Part shown: one piece after another, positions 59,249 through 64,000 of the stretch
Layout of the letters: every line of letters begins with the position of its first letter
Position numbering within the stretch: position 1 is the first letter of the stretch
DNA from: an uncultured Prevotellaceae bacterium
GTDB taxonomy: Bacteria; Bacteroidota; Bacteroidia; Bacteroidales; Muribaculaceae
NCBI GenBank assembly: GCA_946409635.1
Contig: CAMJXD010000004.1
Location: 91,322 to 155,321, forward strand
Reading direction: 5' to 3'
DNA: 64,000 nt
Position numbers and translations under genes: made by a program
The notes under the pieces: generated by a model
What the model saw: only the letters and a program-made list of their open reading frames with translations
The model's database searches: none
What the model was told of the DNA's origin: nothing

Positions 59249-61648
59249 ATGATTTACAATTCTTTACCTTGGTTTCGCGATTTGATTGATAAGTTGCCTT
59301 ATCTCAAAACGCCGGGTGATGTCCAGGATGTCACTGACTCGATGCTGTCGATGGCCGGTTTGAGCGGTGCCATTGGTATTGTGCTGGCCGCGCTGGCGAT
59401 ACTGGCGCTGGCGCTGATTATCAATGGTGCCAAGAAGTGGGATTGGCACGTATCGGGCAAAGTCCTGACCTCGTCGTTTGCGCTGGTATGGCTTGGCGGC
59501 TTTGTGGTGTATGACTTGGGAATGTATGTGGGCGACAGCCACTGGTCGCTGATTGGCAACATGCCCATGGCTGCCATCTACTCGCTGCAGATGTTCTTGA
59601 TGCAGAGCGACATCTCGGCCATCCACCCGTCGTTTTACCACAACTGGATATTCATGTTGGCCTTTTCGGCTGTTCATATAGCAGCAGCACTGGTCACGCT
59701 GGTGTTTGTCATCAAGCACTTTGGTTACAACATCATTGCAGGCTTCAGGATGCTGTATGCTGCCTATTTTGGCCGTAAGAAGGCGACCTATGTCTTCTGG
59801 GGCATGAATGACGCTTCTTTTGCGTTGGCCAAGAGCATCAAGGACCACTATTCAGAGCTGAAGAGCAACAAATATCGCATCATCGTCGTCAGGACCAACG
59901 ATGACAAGACGATGAGTGTCAAGAACGGTATGGAGCGTCTGTTCAATTTCCTGTCGCTACGCAACCATGACCTCGACCGCATGCTGGAACTTGACTGCCT
60001 GACAACGAGTACCTATGCCGACCTGGCACGCGTTAAGGTCGAATCCATGCCCGAGGATGTGCTGAGAAAGAAACTTAACCTGCGGCAACTGGCACGCATC
60101 ATCAGCTGCAAGACTCTGGGCGAGGCCCACCTGTTTGTCCTCACCGACGATGCTGCCTATAATATCCAAGCCGTGGCCAACCTCAAGCGTGATGAAACTA
60201 TCAAGGCCTTTGTCGAGAAGGTGGTTAAGGAGAAGAAAAAGAATGACAATGCCGCGCCTGAGCAGTCGGGTGATGCCCCGGCGAATGATAATGGCAACAT
60301 GGTCTACTTGTATTGTCGGGCCCGTTACAACAGTCTGCACCGCGTCATCGAGGACGAGCAACTGCACGAGCGCATCGAGGTCAGGGTCGTAGACCCGTCG
60401 CACATGAGCGTCGAGATCCTGAAGCAGAATGTCGAGTTCCACCCCGTCAGCTATGTAGACGTCGAGAAGGATGCCACTGTGTCGTCGGCGTTCAAATCCC
60501 TCGTGGTTGGCTTTGGCGAGGTGGGTATGGATATCGTCCGTTTCCTCTACGAGTTTTCGGCCTTTGTCAAGACAGGTACTGCTGATAAGGGCCCGGTGCA
60601 GCGCTCCGAATTTGAATGCCACGTCGTGGATGTGGAATTGAAGAAACAGGCCGGCCTGTTTATTTCTGGCGCTCCGTCGATTGTCACTGACTACTCCAGT
60701 ACAAAAGACGGCCATTACATCTACCTTCACGAAATGGATGCCCGTGCCCCCGAATTCTATAATCAACTGTCGGAGCACATCACGGAGCTGAACTATATCG
60801 TGGTCGCTCAGGGTGATGATGAGCTGAATGTCGCGCTGGCCGTGCGAATCTTCAGGTTTGCAGTGCGCATGCGCAAGGACATGAATCATTTTCGCATTCT
60901 GGTGATGGTGAAAAACGACGAGGACAAGCATTTCTCGCGCATCATCGGTCATTACAACCGCCTGTGGGCTGCCGAGGAGCATGCCGAGGACAAGGCGAAA
61001 CCCTTGCACCAGCGAGTGATAACGACGACTGCACCGATTACCCAGCCTATCACCATGTTTGGTGAGATGAATGACATCTTCAACTACAAGTATGTCATCG
61101 CCGACGCGTTGAGGCAGGAAGCCCAGGTATACAAGAAACGGTATGACAAGTCGATCTTGGCCTCTACCGGAAGAGCCGAGCCCGACTGGATCACCGAGCA
61201 CAAGCAGCTCATGCAGCTTGTTGAGCCTTACAAGGGCTACTCGCCCACGCTGTCGGGCCTGATGAGGCTGCGGCGCACCCAGAGCCAGAACATCGAGAAC
61301 TGCTTCCATCAGTACACAAAGCAACTGCTTGCCCAGGCGGCTTTGGGCGACAAGTATCAGATCTTTGCCACACATTGCCTGACCCGTGAGGAGAACCACA
61401 TCGACTACCAGTGGAACGGGCGCGAGAAAGACGATCAAGTCATTGCTGTTCTGGATGTGCTGGCCCGTACCGAGCACTTGCGCTGGGTGGCCTCTCATGA
61501 GGTGCTTGGATATACCGACTACGGTACCGAGGAAGACAAGGACGAGGCCCGTCTGATGCATGGATGCCTCAAGCCGTGGGGCAACCTTTCGACCAAGGTT
61601 CAGAGCTATGACTACAACGTGGTCGACGTCTCCCTAGGCATCATATGA
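59249..61648 (+). CDS. Membrane protein with Rossmann and RyR domains
   Basis: A 799-residue protein (start at 59249, MIYNSLPWFRD). Four hydrophobic segments lie within the first about 180 residues, for example GLSGAIGIVLAALAILALAL and WIFMLAFSAVHIAAALVTLV. The cytoplasmic part has two Rossmann-like stretches, VFWGMNDASFALAKSI near residue 205 and SLVVGFGEVGMDIVRFLYEF near residue 445, like TrkA-N ligand-binding domains of K+ channels. The end (LARTEHLRWVASHEVLGY ... MHGCLKPWGNLS) resembles a RyR domain. The layout suggests a ligand-gated or second-messenger-sensing membrane protein, but no function is known. The next gene encodes a lone RyR domain. Confidence 0.72.
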   Translation: MIYNSLPWFRDLIDKLPYLKTPGDVQDVTDSMLSMAGLSGAIGIVLAALAILALALIINGAKKWDWHVSGKVLTSSFALVWLGGFVVYDLGMYVGDSHWSLIGNMPMAAIYSLQMFLMQSDISAIHPSFYHNWIFMLAFSAVHIAAALVTLVFVIKHFGYNIIAGFRMLYAAYFGRKKATYVFWGMNDASFALAKSIKDHYSELKSNKYRIIVVRTNDDKTMSVKNGMERLFNFLSLRNHDLDRMLELDCLTTSTYADLARVKVESMPEDVLRKKLNLRQLARIISCKTLGEAHLFVLTDDAAYNIQAVANLKRDETIKAFVEKVVKEKKKNDNAAPEQSGDAPANDNGNMVYLYCRARYNSLHRVIEDEQLHERIEVRVVDPSHMSVEILKQNVEFHPVSYVDVEKDATVSSAFKSLVVGFGEVGMDIVRFLYEFSAFVKTGTADKGPVQRSEFECHVVDVELKKQAGLFISGAPSIVTDYSSTKDGHYIYLHEMDARAPEFYNQLSEHITELNYIVVAQGDDELNVALAVRIFRFAVRMRKDMNHFRILVMVKNDEDKHFSRIIGHYNRLWAAEEHAEDKAKPLHQRVITTTAPITQPITMFGEMNDIFNYKYVIADALRQEAQVYKKRYDKSILASTGRAEPDWITEHKQLMQLVEPYKGYSPTLSGLMRLRRTQSQNIENCFHQYTKQLLAQAALGDKYQIFATHCLTREENHIDYQWNGREKDDQVIAVLDVLARTEHLRWVASHEVLGYTDYGTEEDKDEARLMHGCLKPWGNLSTKVQSYDYNVVDVSLGII

Positions 61649-61703
61649 TGAAAGATCTCAATGCCTTGTGGCGAGAGTGATGTTTTAGAAAGATTTTAGC
61701 GAT

Positions 61704-62012
61704 ATGAAACAAGAGAAGTCAAATCAGGATTATGTTCCTTGCCCCGTAGACACGAGCGATGTCATGCTGCCGCCCGAGGTCGAAGCGCTGATTGAGCAGA
61801 TTGCCCGCAACGTCCATGAGGTGTGGGCGCTGTCGCGCAAGTCTCAGGGCTGGACCTGTGGGGCCGAGCGTAACGATGAAAAAAAGACACATCCGTGTCT
61901 CGTGCCCTATGATGAGTTGACCGAGGTTGAGAAACAGTATGACCGCGACACGGCACAGTGTACGCTCAAGTTTATCTTGAAGCAGGGTTTCACCATTACG
62001 AAGCCCGAGTAA
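61704..62012 (+). CDS. RyR-domain protein
   Basis: A 102-residue cytoplasmic protein that is mainly one RyR domain: IARNVHEVWALSRKSQGWTCG, then KTHPCLVPYDELTEVEKQYDRDTAQ and LKFILKQGFTI. This order (HEvWa..r...GW ... HPcLvPYdeL.e.EK.yDRdta) is the RyR repeat seen in ryanodine receptors and in bacterial proteins. It starts 55 bp after the membrane RyR protein and may act with it. The target is unknown. Confidence 0.85.
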   Translation: MKQEKSNQDYVPCPVDTSDVMLPPEVEALIEQIARNVHEVWALSRKSQGWTCGAERNDEKKTHPCLVPYDELTEVEKQYDRDTAQCTLKFILKQGFTITKPE

Positions 62013-62029
62013 AATACAAAGTTTTTTAT

Positions 62030-63895
62030 ATGGTAAAGAAGAGAAGTTTTCTGTTTTTATTGGTCACCTTGGCATGGGCGCTTGCCGTGCAGGGTGGGGT
62101 GGTGAAGCTGGCCATACTGAGCGACGTGCACGTGACGCCCGGTAATGCCAACGAGGGCAAGCTGCGCGAGGCGGTGGCCGAGATCAATGCTGCCGACGTC
62201 GATGCGGTTATGCTTACCGGCGACCTCACCAACGAGGGCAGCGACGAGCAGCTGCGCAACATCAAGGGCATCCTGGACGCAATCACCCATCCGTTCTATA
62301 TCATTCCAGGCAACCACGAGAATAATTGGAGTCAGAGTGCCTGCAAGACGTTCAACGACCTGTGGGGCAGCGACCGCTTTGTCTTCACCGTCGACAATCT
62401 GGTGGTCGTGGGCATGAACTGCGGCCCGTTCATGAAGATGGGCGACGGCCACATCAAGCAGGAAGACCTGCTGTGGCTCGACAGCACCCTCAACGCGATG
62501 GTCAAGCCGGGCATGCGCGTGCTGAGTGTGAACCATTATCCCATCCTTGATGACCTGGACAATTACCGTGCCTATGTCGACATCCTCAAGAAATATCCCG
62601 TCATCACCCACCAGTGCGGCCATTACCACAGCTGGCGCCTGTATGAGACCGACGGCATAAACGGCCTGATGGTACGTGCCCTGGACATGGGCGGCGGCAA
62701 TTACGGCTACACCTTGATGACCATCGACCTGGACCGCCAGTGGATATATGTATATAATAAGGTGATAGGCAAGGAACCTCAACAGATGTATGCCTACCAC
62801 ATCAACCTGGACTACTACACGCCCCAACTGCCCGAAATCGCCTTTGTGCCGGAATTTGAGTATCAGCAGCGCCTGAAGTTCAGGATTAATCGTGTCCTTG
62901 CCGACAACGCCTCGATTTTCACCCGTGTGGGTACCGATGACAAGAACCTGTATTTCGGGAACTCGCTGGGCTATTGCAAAGCCGTGGACAAGCAGACAGG
63001 CGACCTGCGCTGGCAGTACAAGACCGACGCCATGCTCTTCTCGCGTCCTGCCGTGAGCGGCAAATATGTGATTCTGCCCACCAGCGACAAGCGTCTTGTA
63101 TGGATAGACAAACAGACGGGCAAGGCTAAGTGGCAATACAATGCCGATGGACCATACGTTGCCGACGGCGTGGTCAAGGATGGAGTCCTCTATCAGGGCG
63201 GATTCAAGACGTTCCAGGCCTGGGATGTGAAACGGCACCGCCTGTTGTGGCACTATGACAGCATCAACAACTATTGTCAGGCTGCTCCTGTTGTCGACGG
63301 CAACGATGTCATCTTCGGCGCCTGGGACACTAACCTGAGGTCGATCAATCGCCGCACGGGCAAACTCAATTGGCAGTGGAATAACGGCAAGAGTGCCAAC
63401 CTCTACAGTCCCGGCAATGTCGTTCCCGTCGTGACCCCTGAGCGCGTGATCATCGTCGCTCCCGACCGCGTGACCACAGCCATCGACCGCCGTGACGGTA
63501 GCCAGGTGTGGCGAGAGAAGAACGACAACAAGGTGCGCGAGAGTCTGGGACGCAGCGCCGACGGCAACGTGTCTTATGCCAAGACCATGGACGGCGAACT
63601 GGTGGCCATGAGTACCGGCGACCGGTATGAGTTCCTGTGGAAGGTGGATCTGGGTTTCGGCTACGAGCATGCTCCCTGCATCGTGCTGGAGCATGATGGC
63701 TTCATCTACTGCGGTTCGCGCCGAGGTTTGCTGGCGGTGGTCGATGCCGCTACCCATCAGCTGGTCTTCACCTCCAAACTAGGCAGCAGCGAGTTCAACG
63801 GCTTTGAAGTCGATAATAACGGCGACATCTACTGCTCCCTGATCGAGGGCACCATCTTCCGCATCGCGAAATGGAACGTCGCTTACTGTGAATAA
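62030..63895 (+). CDS. Exported metallophosphoesterase with PQQ-like propeller
   Basis: A 621-residue protein. The start at 62030 (MVKKRSFLFLLVTLAWALAVQGG) yields a signal peptide. Residues 25 to about 240 form a calcineurin-like phosphoesterase: KLAILSDVHVTPG, MLTGDLTNEG, IPGNHENNWS, LSVNHYPI and HQCGHYHSW, all metal-ligand residues. The rest is a beta-propeller of PQQ-like repeats (for example DKQTGDLRWQYKTD, DKQTGKAKWQYNAD, NRRTGKLNWQWNNG). Such fusions occur in Bacteroidetes as extracytoplasmic phosphatases or phosphodiesterases; the substrate is unknown. A terminator follows. Confidence 0.9.
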   Translation: MVKKRSFLFLLVTLAWALAVQGGVVKLAILSDVHVTPGNANEGKLREAVAEINAADVDAVMLTGDLTNEGSDEQLRNIKGILDAITHPFYIIPGNHENNWSQSACKTFNDLWGSDRFVFTVDNLVVVGMNCGPFMKMGDGHIKQEDLLWLDSTLNAMVKPGMRVLSVNHYPILDDLDNYRAYVDILKKYPVITHQCGHYHSWRLYETDGINGLMVRALDMGGGNYGYTLMTIDLDRQWIYVYNKVIGKEPQQMYAYHINLDYYTPQLPEIAFVPEFEYQQRLKFRINRVLADNASIFTRVGTDDKNLYFGNSLGYCKAVDKQTGDLRWQYKTDAMLFSRPAVSGKYVILPTSDKRLVWIDKQTGKAKWQYNADGPYVADGVVKDGVLYQGGFKTFQAWDVKRHRLLWHYDSINNYCQAAPVVDGNDVIFGAWDTNLRSINRRTGKLNWQWNNGKSANLYSPGNVVPVVTPERVIIVAPDRVTTAIDRRDGSQVWREKNDNKVRESLGRSADGNVSYAKTMDGELVAMSTGDRYEFLWKVDLGFGYEHAPCIVLEHDGFIYCGSRRGLLAVVDAATHQLVFTSKLGSSEFNGFEVDNNGDIYCSLIEGTIFRIAKWNVAYCE

Positions 63896-63912
63896 ACCGT
63901 AGAAAAGAAAAG

Positions 63913-63943
63913 CAGTGCCGGGGGCTGATGGCTCTCGGCACTG
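63913..63943 (+). terminator. Terminator after the phosphoesterase gene
   Basis: An 8-bp perfect stem CAGTGCCG/CGGCACTG (63913-63920 with 63936-63943) with a G-rich loop side and TTTG following. Confidence 0.75.
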
Positions 63944-64000
63944 TTTGTTGTACGCACGGCATGGTCATGTTCTAACGGGTGTAAGTCCCGAGCGCGCCCT
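63944..64000 (+). other. Possible start of a group II intron
   Basis: The last 57 bases contain GGGTGTAAGTCCC (63977-63989), of a type seen near the 5' end of bacterial group II introns, after a GTACGC run at 63950. The window ends before any diagnostic domain. Confidence 0.25.

Noticed and set aside
59957..61561. 534-codon minus-strand frame opposite the RyR membrane protein gene
   Set aside because: Antisense shadow; no signal, no motif and no start context. The same holds for the minus-strand frame at 62057-63757.

Overview
The window is a chromosomal segment of a Bacteroidales bacterium with moderately GC-rich housekeeping genes. The taxonomic evidence is a type IX secretion/gliding protein SprA, a PorD-like DUF4835 protein, an S16 protein with a long Ala/Glu/Lys tail, a Na+-pumping methylmalonyl-CoA decarboxylase cluster, and many promoters of the Bacteroidetes type (TAnnTTTG at -7). 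A gut member such as Muribaculaceae or Prevotellaceae is likely; the genus cannot be fixed from this sequence alone.

Layout. 1-7.3 kb: 3' part of sprA, an EpsG-like membrane protein, a nitroreductase lipoprotein, a Yip1-like membrane protein and smpB. 7.3-12.2 kb: a minus-strand operon for decarboxylation of methylmalonyl-CoA (mce, mmdA, an OadG-like subunit, biotin carrier, oadB), the last steps of the succinate-to-propionate route coupled to Na+ export. 12.4-31.9 kb: core metabolism and genome maintenance (rlmH, nadC, DAHP synthase/chorismate mutase, NlpC/P60 lipoprotein, coaE-YbbR-yajC-nusB, rlmB-recN-porD-coaBC-exonuclease-dnaN, DUF1015, Fur, HAD, FAD protein). 36.1-44.7 kb: SIMPL protein, UmuC-like polymerase, ABC-F protein, M18 peptidase, nadD, gmk and yicC.

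The most unusual region is 31.9-35.6 kb, an AT-rich island on the minus strand. A promoter at 35.6 kb leads into a Sel1-repeat membrane protein, then a radical SAM/SPASM enzyme with a PqqD-like N-terminal region, a 34-residue peptide with two cysteines (33204-33308), a perfect 15-bp hairpin, a protein with a degenerate SelO/kinase-like catalytic loop, and a small membrane-anchored protein. I read this as a candidate ribosomally made, post-translationally modified peptide (RiPP) system. Beside it (35683-35860) lies a long imperfect palindrome of unknown function.

A second accessory locus, 44.8-55.2 kb on the plus strand, makes a surface polysaccharide: glycosyltransferase, KdsC-like phosphatase, flippase, GalE, LicD-family transferase, then phosphonate genes (PEP mutase, phosphonopyruvate decarboxylase, sugar-nucleotide-type cytidylyltransferase, AEP transaminase) and an AT-rich opine-dehydrogenase-like gene. 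Together they suggest that 2-aminoethylphosphonate is made, activated as CMP-AEP and placed on a glycan, possibly after N-modification.

The window closes with rpsP, tRNA-Gln(CTG), a PreA-type dehydrogenase, an FtsX-type permease, two neighbouring RyR-domain proteins, a metallophosphoesterase with a PQQ-type propeller, and possibly the first bases of a group II intron.
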